The notes below the pieces were generated by a model that worked only from the letters and a program-made list of their open reading frames with translations, had not been told where the DNA came from and made no database searches. A program made the translations under genes and the position numbers. This document shows positions 34,096 through 46,014 of a DNA stretch of 64,000 bases, one piece after another. The stretch covers positions 1,922,001-1,986,000 of the forward strand of contig CAUWAG010000006.1 in assembly GCA_963556695.1 (NCBI GenBank), read 5' to 3'. The first letter of the stretch is position 1. Each line of letters opens with the position of its first letter. This DNA is from Anthostomella pinea (taxonomy: Eukaryota > Ascomycota > Sordariomycetes > Xylariales > Xylariaceae).

Positions 34096-37000
34096 GGTTG
34101 GCGTGCTGCGAGCGCGGCTTAAGGTGACCCGTGATTTCGGACCTTATGTTGATAGTAACAGGCGACTGGATGAGATACTAAGGCCAATTGAATGTAGTGA
34201 CGCTGGTGCGGGTAGACCAGATGATATCTAGAAGGTTTATGGTGGAGAAAGGTGACACCAACAGGCGCGCGTGTGTGCGGGCGCGGGTGAGGGTGAGAGT
34301 GAGATTGGCAGAGGCCTTTCTTCGCAGGTCGCCGGCCGTGGCAGAGAGGCCGGTGTCAGCTGAGCCTACCACGGGCGGCCTCGCGAACGCGACGATGAAT
34401 TGGGACGAGGCCGCAAACTGACGATGGGCGATTGACGCAGTTCCTGACCATGATGAGGAGCAGGAGAGAGCGGTCGAGGTGATGTCGAGGTTCAGGGTCT
34501 GCTGGTTGGGTTCAGCCTCATCGGTATCGAAATGTTGGAGGCCGGACTGGATGCGTGGATGCTGACCCCGGCCGCAAAGGTTGCATGATGATGTCGGGCG
34601 CTTTTGTGTGCTGAATTGTGCTGGGCCCGTCACGCCTGTCACGCCTGTCACCCTTGTCACCCTTGTCACCCTTGTCACCCTTGTCACCCTCGTCTCTGTG
34701 CTGGAGCAGTTTGCATGCGCGCGGCCAAAAGAGGCAGAGAGGCTGGGCAGTGGGAGGACGGGAGCCCTCAATTTGGGTAAGGAGGTAGACACTGATCACC
34801 AGGTGGCCAGTGCAAGCTGAGAGCAGGTGTTCCGTTCCCCAGAATTGACCTCAAGCTCCCATCCTCCGCTTCCGCGGTGGGGTTCCGCTACAGGTACCGA
34901 CGTATTCTATATGTTACCGCTTCATCAATCACCAACAATATTCGCTATGAATCAGTGAAGAAATTGGTGACGTGAAGAGACACTCTGTGATGGTGCGCTA
35001 ACAGCCCTCAGCGGCGCTCACCAACTGCAGTGAACAGAACTTGCAGCGGCGTAACGGCTGCGCCACCCGCTAACGCCCTTGTAGGAAAGGTTAGTCGACC
35101 TGCCCTCTCGCTCGAGTCGCTGGCCCCTCGGAGAAGGCGCAAAGGCGTCTGATCTGTCGAACCACATAATAACAAAACGTCGCTCGCGTCGATGGTGAGC
35201 CCGGTTCAGTCAACACCAACACCAGGATACTTATGATATTATGTAAAAACTCTTCGGCCTCAGGCGACCGCGCCAGAGGCTGAGCTTCTTGCGCCTTGTG
35301 GTTCGTCGACGGGGAACTCGAGATGGCACGATACGCTATCGCATACGTACGGGGTTGAACCCACAGGTTGATGCTCTGTTCCAGTCCAGCTGTGCAGTCG
35401 GTCTGCCTTGTTACTCTGTCTTGTTACTTTGCTGGCCAACCATGTTCAACTTGAAGCATCTCGGATCCACGGCAAGTAGTGAATGATTTACTACTGTGTA
35501 AAAAGACGATGGCGAGCAGTCCCTCCGGTCACCAAGTTGCGGTCCTCGTCCTAGTTGGCACTCGTCGAATCTGCCAACTCCAAACATGGGTTTACTCGAG
35601 CCATGAACAGATTGACGGCCTCGGACCCATAGCCTCGGGCATATCTGCAGAATGTGCTCGACAATCTCTTCCTCGCAAGGACGAGCTGGACGCGCTGAGA
35701 TTGCTGTCCGACCTCAGAGGGGACAGAAAGGGAGGTAGGGCTATGGAAGGTTCGGAACATCGTCATCTTGTGCGGCTTCGGCTAGTTTCCGCGTAGGATT
35801 GGCGACAACCTCGGATGAATTCGCAGCGCCGTCCACTTGTGAGGTTGCGCAGATTCATGCTAAACACCATGCAACTGTGGCACGGTGCACAAGAGCGATC
35901 AACCATGACAACTCGCTGGTCGGGACGCGTGTTCTAGAACGTAACGTGTTATCCTGTGCCAAGGGCCGAGAGATGGATGAATGGTGATGAGCCGATCCGA
36001 AGGCCGCAGCATCTCAATCATGATCTGGTACGAGATGGTATTGCTTCTTTCGACCTCGAACCTCCGGGGCGGTCAGGCTCGATACAGCCGCCGTATGCCA
36101 CGTACCGTGCCCGTCAGCCGTCTATGGCAGGGTTGGATAGGAATGCGTGAAGTGGAGCTGCAGAGGGAGGGTAGTGCATATCGTGAACCAGAGATGGACT
36201 GGTTAGGATCCATGAGCATGGGAGCGAATAGCTGTATGCGATGGAGGTTCTTGGTCGTTCGTTGTCACGGAGAAGCACGTCCAAGTCGTGAGACAGGCTA
36301 GCTGCCGGCCGGGGCGCGGGTCCTTGGGGAATGGCAAGGGGGAACGGCAAGCTGTATGTGGCTCGATGACTAGGTTTGTCACGGGACTACCTAGATCGCG
36401 AATGCGCAGGTGCAGGAATCATGTGGATGCTGCAGTATGCGGCCCCAGAGCCGGCAATGCTGATCTGGAGAATGTGACAGATCTGGATCTGGGGCTTCCA
36501 TGCAAGGAACGTGAACTTCCTGGGTGGGCAGCCGGTGGGCCAAGGACGGCCCGTCACACTGGTTTCAGGTCAGATATCGGGAAGAGCGAGTGGCTTGTCG
36601 TGCCTTGTCATGGACAGCCAGAATTGGCCATCCGGCCGTTGGAATGAGATGAGCCAAAATATGTCCCAACACGCGCCTTGTTATCGCCAGTGACACTCTG
36701 AAGATCCAACTTAGATCTTCAGATCCGGTTGATGACTCGGGGCTTCAGCATCGCGACTGGCCATGCTGTATGTTGTCCGGTCCGGTTACACGCAGGACCA
36801 CGCGTCGAGCTGAAAATGGGAACAGATTACTCGGCGATTAGTTTGCCATGTGGCAGCCGGGAGATGATCGGTCTCGACGCGGTCACCCGAATTGAAACCC
36901 TCACCGCTGTCGTGTCACACTTTCTCGCCGTTTTGAATAAGAATTAATCAAATAGGAAATACGGAGGCTTGACGACGACCTCTGTTGTTGAATGCCTTCG

Positions 37001-37935
37001 TGTGCCTGCATGTCTCCCTTGCTGCCATGCTGGCTGTTTATAGTAGGAAGTGACTTAGTGCGACGGGGCGATCGTGCATGGCATTGGCATGCATGTTGAG
37101 AAATGCACGATGGGCAGGCGATGCCAATCTCGGAAACCGTTGATGTCGATCGAGGTTGTCCGGCATGGAGAGAGAGCACAAATCCGCCACCATCGAGAAC
37201 ACGGTAAGGGCAGCAACCAGAGAGCTGGCTCATGAGAGGCCCGATATCAATTGGAAAGGTCTCGGCAGTAGTATAGAAGATCCGCAAACCACCGTTCACC
37301 GTTACAGGGCCCACATCCCGTAGTTGTTAGTTGCATGTGCCATCACATGTATCTCTTCATGTTAGTATACCACCCTGCCTCGCAATGCGCCATACTGTAG
37401 CTACAGGGCGGTCAGCCTCGAGACGTTGATAGGATGCATCGAGCGCGACCAAGAGCAGTGCAGTGGCGATGTGGGCAGCTTTTGAAAGCTTGGAGAAGCA
37501 TATCACATCCAATATCTCGAACCCATCCAGGCAGTAATAGTAATATTGCAGCGTCATAGACTTATAGCATGCAACCTTGGCATCTGGCCACGATCTGCAC
37601 CCATCGATGAGGGAATGCACGAGCTGACCCCTGTTGATGCTAGTAGATGCTAGTAGATCTGCTACTTATGCTCTGGGGAAGGACCCCTACTCCCCTACTG
37701 ACGCCCCGTCCGCAGCTGCATACACGATTGACCAGGATTCTATGGACCTGTACGAGATGATACTCGAATCCAGACATCACCAGCGCACGATTTGAGGCTC
37801 AAGACAGCTGGACCCTTCGCGACGGCCGAATGACGGGGTAATGCGCTAAGCAGTGATTCCATCCAGAAGATGTAATATCATTAGCCTATCCTTTTCATTG
37901 GGAAGGCACGTCCGGCGTGTACTCCGCGGACCCAT
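34096..37935. other. Gene-poor region, no gene recognised
   Basis: About 3.8 kb holding the upstream region of the zinc-finger gene, a 9-bp minisatellite (34629-34691) and otherwise unremarkable sequence. Short frames are found in all phases but none has coding character. Near 37640 a GATGCTAGTA word is doubled. Confidence 0.4.
34629..34691 (+). repeat. 9-bp minisatellite, seven copies
   Basis: Seven tandem 9-bp units. The first two are GTCACGCCT, the next four GTCACCCTT, and the last GTCACCCTC. On the minus strand this reads as a Val-Thr-Arg repeat inside a 204-codon frame, but that frame has no other protein features. It lies about 530 bp upstream of the zinc-finger gene start. Confidence 0.95.
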
Positions 37936-38688
37936 ATGACCCGGAACTTGAAATCTTATTTTATGGTCCCCGATCTTCAGGCCCCGGGTCCATCTCAACA
38001 ATCGACCCTCTCCCTGACCAAGCCTCGCCATGGCCGACGCCCTGAGCAAGCTGAAGGCAACAAGATCCGATCTCCAACATATCGCAGGCATGGCCAGATC
38101 TGCGAAACAAGACACCGCGGCCATGTGTGCCATCAGACGCTATGGACCGTCATCCTTCAATGCTTTCCGCTCCCACAGGGCCTCAGCCTCGCATCTCCGT
38201 CGACCTTCACATCGGAGGTCAGCTCAACACCGCGTTCTACAGAACATCTCGCATTCATTTCATGTTCGTCTAGGTCTCGTTGGTGTGTTTTCGCTGTACT
38301 TGTGGCTAGCAAACCGACGTTGTTGTACGTTTGGTCTACCTCGTCGCGACTTGTCGCTGCCGCACTTTCTCGATGTTCAGCCAGTCTCTCCCATCGCCAG
38401 GCACTGCGTCTGAACAACGGACATAGATCGACTGTGTATACCTCCAACACCGTCGTATGCTGCAATCCTGATAAGTTGTCGGGTTGGCGTGTCTCGGGGT
38501 CAATCTCAGTCGACGACGAAACCCGCCGCTTCTTATATAAGACTCACAAGCCGCCCCATCAAAATCTAGATCGACAACTAGTCAGACTCAACAGCGCCTT
38601 CGGAATCTGGAGCCGCTTCGCTGAACCGAATCTGCCTTATTCATTCCCAAAAAAGCAACTCAGCCTTGAACCGACTAGACGGATCTAG
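37936..38688 (+). CDS. Doubtful hypothetical ORF
   Basis: A 250-codon frame opens at an ATG at 37936. A second ATG frame at 38030, in a strong CGCCATGGCC context, overlaps it and gives MADALSKLKATRSDLQHIAG and about 100 more residues. Only one of the two, if either, can be real. Neither shows a domain, signal peptide or convincing codon bias. The frame at 38030 has the better start context and a protein-like helical beginning. Treat as unproven. Confidence 0.2.
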   Translation: MTRNLKSYFMVPDLQAPGPSQQSTLSLTKPRHGRRPEQAEGNKIRSPTYRRHGQICETRHRGHVCHQTLWTVILQCFPLPQGLSLASPSTFTSEVSSTPRSTEHLAFISCSSRSRWCVFAVLVASKPTLLYVWSTSSRLVAAALSRCSASLSHRQALRLNNGHRSTVYTSNTVVCCNPDKLSGWRVSGSISVDDETRRFLYKTHKPPHQNLDRQLVRLNSAFGIWSRFAEPNLPYSFPKKQLSLEPTRRI

Positions 38689-39134
38689 ACGTTCTCGCCT
38701 CATAGACTTCGTACTGCCCCTACTACATTGCGTCTTGACATAAGAGTGGCAATCCAGCAAGTCCTGATTACCCGTCGAAATCCTTGGTTTGAAGTCTAGG
38801 TTTCAAGGTACAGACTTTCTTCCAGCTATTTGGCTACCTAGCTCGGATTCCCCTGACAAGACACCAGTTCATCGCGTCAGGTAGAAAAAGGTACCCGAGC
38901 AATATCGAAGACGTCAGCTATCTGCCCATCCACTATAACACTCCAAAATCTGCGCCAACCCACCATTAGGCCATTTCTCGCATTACAACAATCCTTTCTG
39001 GCTCCTTATTCATACTTTCTCGGCTTGAGTGTCTAACTACGTCACTGTTCCGGAAGGATACCAGACCGTTACTTCGCGGCGCAACTTTAACCCTCCCAGC
39101 TTGGCGTCGCCAACACTTTCCCAACCCGGCCATC
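38689..39134. promoter_or_regulatory. Upstream region of cry-DASH
   Basis: About 450 bp before the cry-DASH start codon. No gene. It must contain the promoter of a gene that is light-induced in related fungi, but I see no clear paired GATC-type light-response element and make no site call. Confidence 0.4.
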
Positions 39135-41259
39135 ATGTCGGAAAGCAGTGTTCTCATCTACATGGTCCGGCGGGACTTGCGCGTCTCTGACAATCCTATC
39201 CTTCATCACCTCGCCTCATCATCTGATCATGGATTCACGCATCTCTTGCCTGTCTTCGTCCTCCCTCCTCATCAGATCGAGGTGTCCGGGCTGCTCAAAG
39301 AGGGAACGACATCACCCTACCCTGAAGCCAGAAGTGAAGTTGGGCGGTTCTGGAGATGTGGCCCGCATCGAGTCAAATTCATCGCACAGTCGATATGGAA
39401 TATGAAGGACAACCTCACGAAACTCGGCAATGATCTGACCATTCGTGTTGGCAGACATGACGAGGTCTTGAAGGATATCGTGGACGGACTCGGACAGAAC
39501 GGCCATAACGTCAAGGCTGTGTGGATGATTGGAGAGGAGGGTTATGAGGAAGAGCGAGACCAGAAGACTATGGCACGGACGTGTTCGAAACTCGACATTG
39601 ATCTTCGGATATGGGTGGATGAGAAGTATTTTATTGACGAGTGAGTCACACCTTTGCACGGTAAAGGGGGGCGCTAACATGTGTGCAAGCCGAGATCTCA
39701 AACTCGAAACCTCTCAAGACCTTCCAGATGTATTCACCACATATCGGAAGATGATGGAACCTCTCCGAGAACGGCCAAGGGCAACAGTTCCAACTCCGTC
39801 CGAAGGTGCTCTGCCCAAGGCACTCGAAGCCTCCGAGATCCCGAGTCAGGCAGAGCCATTCGAGATCCCATCTTCTCTGGATTCATTCGAGGGGGCTCTG
39901 CTACGCCCTGTAGCAGATGCGTTGCCAAAGGCTGTCATGGTCGATGATGTTAAATCTGCTCACCCATTCCGCGGCGGCGAGGACAATGTTCAGGATCGAT
40001 TGGACTATCTGATCAATTCAGGCAGCGCGTTGGGTTATAAGAGCTCGCGAAACGGACTTCTGGGCACCGATTTCAGTACCAAGCTTTCTGCATACCTCGC
40101 ACAAGGATGTATCACAGCCCGTCAGGTGCATGAAGCCCTCGTGGCTTACGAAGGCGGCAAGGCGGAGAAGTTTGCCGAGGCCAAGGCATACGGCGAAGGG
40201 GAGAATGAAGGGACCAAGGCCATCCGATTTGAATTACTCTGGCGCGATTACATGAGGCTCTGCACGAGGAAGTTCAAGAACAAGCTGTACTACCGGTCTG
40301 GTTTTCGAGACGACCAATCGAATAAGTGGCAAACGGCCAATGTGAAAGAGCAGACTGACTACCAAAAGAAGTCAGCAGACGAAATCGCCAAGATAATCCA
40401 AAGAGTCGTTGAGGGCTCCACGGGCCAGAGTCTCATTGATGCGTCACAGCGGGAGCTCATTTTCACTGGGTATACCTCGAACCGAGCCCGACAAAATGTG
40501 GCCAGTTTTCTGGCGAAGCATCTGGACATCGACTGGCGCTATGGAGCTGAATGGTACGAGATGCTGCTCGTCGACTACGACGTCTCCTCCAACTGGTCCA
40601 ACTGGCAGTACGTGGCTGGTGTGGGCAACGATCCCCGTGGCGAAGCCCGTATCTTCAATCCAGTGAAGCAGGCCTTCGACTACGATAAGGAGGGAGAGTA
40701 CGTTCGTTGTTGGGTACCGGAATTGCGGAAACTCGAGAATTTGGAGAATTTGTTCCAGCCGTGGACGACACCCAAGGAAGATTGGGATCGCCTTGGGTTG
40801 ACAGGCATCCCTATGGCCGAGGACCCCGTCAAGAAGATCGAATTCTCGGTTGAGGGCAAACCCAAGAGTTCTCGACGACCGTTTGTGCGGCGGCGTGGAC
40901 AGGGACGAGGAGGTCCAAATGGCCAGCCACCGCAGACTCCAACAGCCCCGCAGCAGCCAAACGGAGGTCAGCAAATGCCATACAGACAAACCCCGGATTA
41001 TCAACCAAATGACGGGTTACGAAACCCTCGGGGCGGTTTCCGGGGCGGTAGAGGAGACAGGGGAGGCTTGCGAGGTCGTGGGTATGGCGGGCCTGGCGGG
41101 TATAGCGGACCTGGTGGACCTAGAGGAGGAGGATTTCGAGGGGGTCGAGGGCAAGGGCAATGGCAAGTGCAACAAGGCTGGCAACCAGGCTATTATCCTC
41201 AGCAGCCCCGAGGACCAATGCCGATGTGGTCACAACCCGGACTCGGACCAGCACAATAG
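39135..41259 (+). CDS. Cryptochrome DASH with C-terminal RGG extension
   Basis: Two exons, 39135-39640 and 39690-41259, 691 aa; the 49-bp intron (GTGAGT..CAAG) joins DEKYFID/DRDLKLE. The photolyase alpha/beta domain starts VLIYMVRRDLRVSDNP, the form typical of this family. The FAD-binding region shows GTDFSTKLSAYLAQGCIT, FELLWRDYMRLC, TGYTSNRARQNVASFLAKHL then DWRYGAEWYEMLLVDYDVSS NWSNWQYVAGVGNDPRGEAR in sequence. From about 560 the tail is Gly/Arg/Gln/Pro-rich with RGG boxes (GGFRGGRGDRGGLRGRGYGG), known in fungal cry-DASH and linked to RNA binding. Cry-DASH proteins repair CPDs in single-stranded DNA and act as UV-A/blue receptors; in Fusarium, CryD influences pigment metabolism. Placed 2.8 kb from the carotenoid genes. 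The frame stays open beyond the TAG (see findings). Confidence 0.94.
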
Positions 41260-42141
41260 GATGTGCAGGATCGGCCTGGTAGTTTGGCCCCTCACGAGTT
41301 CCTTCCTCTGATTGCACATTTGCCACAACCACGCCCACAGCTACCACCGGGGTGGGCTTGGACCTACCCGACGGTATGGGAAGCGGAATCCGGTATCCTC
41401 AGCCCTATTGCTAGCCCGACCGGACCAGTCCCGTTCGCTATGCCGTACCACACTCCCGGGTACATGCCAAACCCCGGCGTCCACACCAGCACCGATCCTG
41501 AGTATCCACATCATCAAGTCACGTCTTGCTTCTCACCATCTCACCCATCATCCCCTTTGCACTTCATGTACGCCTCATGAGTAATGACATCGCAGTCGAA
41601 TTCAGGTTGGGTCTGGCATTTGAACCACGTTGCTTGTTTCCCTGCTGCATGTACTACCAGGAACTGATGGCAAGGAGCGGCGTAGTGTTTCGGATCATTT
41701 TGTTTGTTAGACGTACTTACTAGAGTCATTGCCTGCATATTACAATATCATTTGAATTCGATCTTTCGCTCGTCTGACTGTGTGTCATCCAGATTGATAC
41801 AATCAAAAACCCTTTCCATCATCACTTTGACCAGCAAGCGTGGCGTTGAAAAGTCCGTACAAACACATATTCAGAAGCTTGACCCACTGCTTCATTTGCC
41901 ACAAGATAACTTGGGACGCATTCAGACACACGGAACAACCTTGAACGTATGGTCTATAACGGTGTATCATCCAAATTCGTCTTTTTAGTCTGACAATATA
42001 TCATCGATATCACACCTTTATCTGGTGTTTCATGCCCCTTGAACACTGATCGCCTCTTTTATGCATATGCACGCCATGTACAACCGCGCAGTATAGTCAC
42101 CACCAGCTTGTATCTGTATCTGTCAACTGTGCCATTGCTCT
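41260..42141. other. Intergenic; begins with an open frame continuing cry-DASH past its TAG
   Basis: The cry-DASH reading frame stays open for about 106 codons after the stop at 41257-41259, to a TGA at 41578-41580. The extension is Pro-rich (PRPQLPPGWAWTYPTVWEAE, GPVPFAMPYHTPGYMPNPG). The rest, up to the thioesterase stop, has no gene. Confidence 0.4.
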
Positions 42142-43260
42142 CTAAAAGTCCTTCACAAGCGGCTTCAGCTCGAAGCCCTTGGGCACCACGAACAGCGCCT
42201 TGGCCTCGACGCACACGCGGCCCCCCTTCGCGTCCTCCAGGGTGCCCTGCACCCACATCTTGCGCTCGCTCTTGGCCTCGTCCCAGTCGCTCGGCGCGGG
42301 CCGCGTGCGGACCACGTAGAACGCATTCGTCATGGTCGGCGCGCGGTACTGCAGTTCTAGATTTGCCGTGACGCCCGTGCGGCTCGGGAACCGCAGGATC
42401 GCGCACCGCCCCAGGCTCTCGTCTAGTACGGTCGCCAGCGCGCCGCCGTGCACGACGCCCGGCCAGCCGGCCGTTCCGGCCCCGAAGTAGAGCACGCTGA
42501 TCACCTCGCCGGTGTGCGCGTTGTGGAACACGCGCTGGAAGGCTAGGCCGCTGGACCCGGACAGGGGGCCCGAGGTGATGCGCGAGCGGACGACTGTTGG
42601 CGTGCGCTTGTGTGTGGGTATATTTGGTGATGCTGCGTCGTCATCGTCGTCGGGGGAAGTAGAAGCGCCGCCGTACGCGTCCCAGGACGTCCAGGCCGGG
42701 TCGGCGGAGAGCTGGCGCACGAGGGGGAGGGCGGCGCCTTGCGCCTGGATCGAGGAGAGCAGGTAGGCATCTTCGGTGCTGCCACGGGCGGGCGGCGCGG
42801 GTGGCGCGATGGTGAGTCGGAAGAACGTGCCGAGGGTGGTGCCTAGCACGAGGAAGAGCACGCTGTAGTAAATGCCGCGCCGGCGGCGCCTGCGGGGCGG
42901 GGCGGGTTTGTCTGAGGAGGACTCGGGGGTTGATGTGACGGGTTGCGGTTGTGGTTCGAGGTGTGAGGGAGTTGGGGCGGTCGTTGAAGCGGCATCTACG
43001 GGTAGTGTTGCTTCGGGTCGAGAACTGGAGGTCTTCGGGAGGGTCGAGGAGGGGTCGGTGAGGTATTGTCGTCGCGTTGTCGTGAAGTGTCTAGGTCGCG
43101 AGGCTTGGGACGCAGCTGTGCGATGTTTTATCGTGAGGAAGATGGGACCATCGTGTAGTATCAGCGGTCCAATTGGACGCGCCAATGCCCGCGGGCACAG
43201 CTGCTGGAGCCGAGGACGAAGCATCGCGGCGCTGGAGACCTGCTGGAGACCACGAGCCAT
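42142..43260 (-). CDS. Hotdog-fold acyl-CoA thioesterase family protein, probably mitochondrial
   Basis: One exon, 372 aa. The frame runs upstream of 43260, but the ATG there (MARGLQQVSSAAMLRPRLQQ) is the first, and its Arg/Ala/Leu-rich, acid-free start suits a mitochondrial targeting peptide. A basic stretch (PPRRRRRRGIYY) precedes one hydrophobic segment (SVLFLVLGTTLGTFFRLTIA), so the protein is probably anchored in a membrane. The 4HBT/PaaI-type hotdog core is at the end: GWPGVVHGGALATVLDESLG with the His-Gly-Gly helix start, then VTANLELQYRAPT. Members hydrolyse acyl-CoA thioesters; the substrate is unknown. It lies between cry-DASH and carRA on the opposite strand. A link with carotenoid supply is possible but unsupported. 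Confidence 0.82.
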   Translation of the reverse strand: MARGLQQVSSAAMLRPRLQQLCPRALARPIGPLILHDGPIFLTIKHRTAASQASRPRHFTTTRRQYLTDPSSTLPKTSSSRPEATLPVDAASTTAPTPSHLEPQPQPVTSTPESSSDKPAPPRRRRRRGIYYSVLFLVLGTTLGTFFRLTIAPPAPPARGSTEDAYLLSSIQAQGAALPLVRQLSADPAWTSWDAYGGASTSPDDDDDAASPNIPTHKRTPTVVRSRITSGPLSGSSGLAFQRVFHNAHTGEVISVLYFGAGTAGWPGVVHGGALATVLDESLGRCAILRFPSRTGVTANLELQYRAPTMTNAFYVVRTRPAPSDWDEAKSERKMWVQGTLEDAKGGRVCVEAKALFVVPKGFELKPLVKDF

Positions 43261-44107
43261 GGGAGAGAGACCGCGACTGATTGGAGAGCCTCGTTCAGCT
43301 GTCAACCCAGTTGCGTTTGAATGTGGAACCGGCGTTGGAAGTTTCCGTCAGCCTCGAATCCAACACAGTGGGCCTGGCCAACGGCGGGCAGCTGGACGCG
43401 GACATCGGAAGGTTGCAGTCACCGAGCTGTCACCTGTCGCTTTCCAACGTCAGAGACACCACCTGCAGCGAGACCAGCCCCCGAACGGTCGCGAGGCCCA
43501 CTGTAGATTGCCCCTAGGATCTGGCATGGCATGGGTGCTTTAGCGCTTCTTGGCCACATGAGAACCCTGTCGATTCGCCTAGCAAACCTGGCCCTTATTA
43601 CTGGCTCGGAGTCTGGGTCCAGTGCTTGCGGCTCCTCCCATGCAGCTCTCCCGCCCCTCTACTTGTAGGACTGGAAGTCTATGATCTCATGAAGCAAGAA
43701 GTCATCTATCCATCACGACTTTTCCCACCGCATTCCAGCATTCCATCACAATTGCTTGTCGTATTGAGTCAGCCCGTTGCCCATTGATATGCAACGGGAT
43801 CCACTACAACAGTACACTAAGTCCGAATATTCCGAGTCCCGAAGTCATGGTTCATGGAACCTACAATGGCGGCCCCTCTAGCACTCACCCCGTTCACCCC
43901 GTTCACCGCGAGTCGTTGTCGCAATAGACACAACAGTGCAACAATGCTTCCTCTCGCTTTCTCATCTGATTTCTCGACTTGAACCTTACAACTCCCATGC
44001 GTGCTTCTTTTCAACCTCGCTTTTGATTTCCAATGCGAGTCGCGCACGAGTCCTTTCACCAACCCTAAACATAACCTAGCCAAGCGCCCTGTCGTCACTC
44101 ATCCGCC
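43261..44107. promoter_or_regulatory. Divergent promoter region, thioesterase / carRA
   Basis: About 850 bp between two divergent genes, holding both promoters. A CACCCCGTTCACCCCGTTCACC direct repeat stands out near 43888-43909. In related fungi the carotenoid promoters respond to the White Collar complex. No such element can be named with confidence here. Confidence 0.45.
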
Positions 44108-46014
44108 ATGGCCTACGACTACGCCCTCGTGTAAGCTCTCACCTCTCACTGCCCGTCGGGTGCCCATCTGGTGTCTGAGCTGACTCCCTGACAGTCACCT
44201 CAAGTACACCATACCGTTCGCCGTTCTTCTCACCATCATCCTGAGACCGCTGCTTACGAGACTCGACCTGTATAAGACGCTCGCGCTAATCACCGTCGCT
44301 TTCACTGCTACGCTGCCGTGGGATTCATACCTGATACACCATGGTGTCTGGACCTACCCCCAAGATGCCATCGCCGGCCCACGGCTTCTCGGTGTTCCCG
44401 CTGAGGAGCTCTTCTTCTTCGTCATTCAGACCTACATCACCTGCATGATCTACATCTTAATGAACAAGCCGGTTCTTCACGCGCAGTTTCTCACTAATAA
44501 GGACGATTCTTCGCCGAAGTGCCGCTGGATCAGAACATTGGGACAGGTTGTGTTGGCCACGTCGATCGCTGTCGGTGCCGCGCTCGTGGAAAAAGGGGGC
44601 GAGGGCACTTATCTAGGTCTCATTCTTGTGTGGGCCTGCTCATTCGCCCTCCTCACGTGGACCTTCTCTGGCTACTTCCTCATCCGCCTTCCTCTAACCT
44701 GTGTGGCTACACCTATCATTCTCCCAACCATCTACCTTTGGATAGTGGACGAGCTCGCTTTGGGACGTGGCACGTGGTCGATCGAGTCCGGAACCAAGCT
44801 GGGATGGTGTCTGTGGGGTAGTCTTGAGCTGGAAGAGGCCGTCTTCTTCCTCGCAACCAATGCGCTGATAGTGTTCGGCATGGTAGCGTTCGATAGAGGC
44901 ATGGCAGTTCTGGACACATTCCCAGAACTATTTCCAGAAGCCCAAACCAACCTCACGCCGCGTCTACTCATCAAGGCTATTCTGTTAGACCCCTCCAAAT
45001 ATCCCCTTGACAGGGTGAAGGGTATCAGAGAAGCTGTAGATACCCTACGACGCAAGAGCAGAAGCTTCTATCTCGCCAGCTCCGTCTTCCCCGGATGTCT
45101 CCGCATTGACTTGGTCCTACTGTAAGTAATTCCACAATCGACTATGACGGACCAGGCTAACACTTCAGAGGTACTCCTTCTGCAGGGTGGCAGACGACCT
45201 GGTGGACGACGCTCGCGACCAAGGTGAAGCTTTGGACTGGATCAACAAACTCTCTGGCTATCTGGATCTTGTATATACCCCAGAAGGAGTGCGTCCGTCC
45301 TCGACTAAAGTCGTAACTGAGTATATCGAGAACAACTTTCCGAAGCATACCAGATCTGCTTTTGAGCTTCTGCCTACCTCTCTGCTCCCCAAGGAGCCCC
45401 TCTACGAGCTACTGGAAGGCTTTAAGATGGACCTCTCATTCTCGCAAACCGGCGCGACGCAGCAAAGCCCCAAGTTCCCAATCAAAGATGAGGCAGATCT
45501 CCAGCTGTATGCGCAACGCGTCGCTAGTACCGTCGGAGAGTTGTGCTTATGGCTGGCATTTCACCACAGCACCACAAGAATGCCAAAGGAGAAGGAGGCT
45601 ATCCTAGTCGTGGCCGCGAGAACGATGGGTCACGCGCTGCAGTACGTCAATATCGCGCGCGACATTTTGGTGGATGCGGAAATGGGTCGTGTCTATCTGC
45701 CTACCAACTGGCTGAAGGAAGAGGGTCTGACACCCGAGGACATCGTTCGAGATCCGAAGCAGCCCAAAGTCGAGACGCTGAGGGAAAGGCTGCTGTCATC
45801 CGCCTTCAAGGAGTACGAGCGCTCACGACCGGTTATGGACATGCTGCCCAGCGAACTTCGTGGTCCGCTGATCGTTGCGGTCGAGAGCTATATGGAAATT
45901 GGCCGGGTGCTGCGGGAGAAGAAGGGCGTCCCGTCCAAGACGAAGAAGGGCCGAGCTACCGTGCCTCGCTCAAGGCGCATCTGGGTTGCTTGGAAGAACC
46001 TCTCATCCCAGTGA
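44108..46014 (+). CDS. al-2: Bifunctional lycopene cyclase / phytoene synthase
   Basis: Three exons: 44108-44130 (23 bp), 44195-45121 and 45171-46014, 597 aa, close to Neurospora AL-2. The introns are 64 and 49 bp with GTAAGC and GTAAGT donors. The N-terminal lycopene cyclase half (to about residue 235) is a bundle of membrane helices with PWDSYLIHHGVWTYP, GVPAEELFFFVIQTYIT and a repeat of the pattern, GSLELEEAVFFLATNALIVF. The C-terminal phytoene synthase half holds the two Asp-rich sites: YSFCRVADDLVDDA (DDxxD at 325-329) and NIARDILVDAEMGRVYLP, at 477 on. It condenses two GGPP to phytoene and later cyclises the ends of the desaturated product. The partner desaturase follows 1.1 kb downstream on the same strand. 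Known as carRA in Fusarium. Confidence 0.97.

Noticed and set aside
34178..34792. 204-codon minus-strand frame with Val-Thr-Arg repeats
   Set aside because: The repeat comes from a 9-bp minisatellite, and the rest has no protein character. It could at most be part of a leader.
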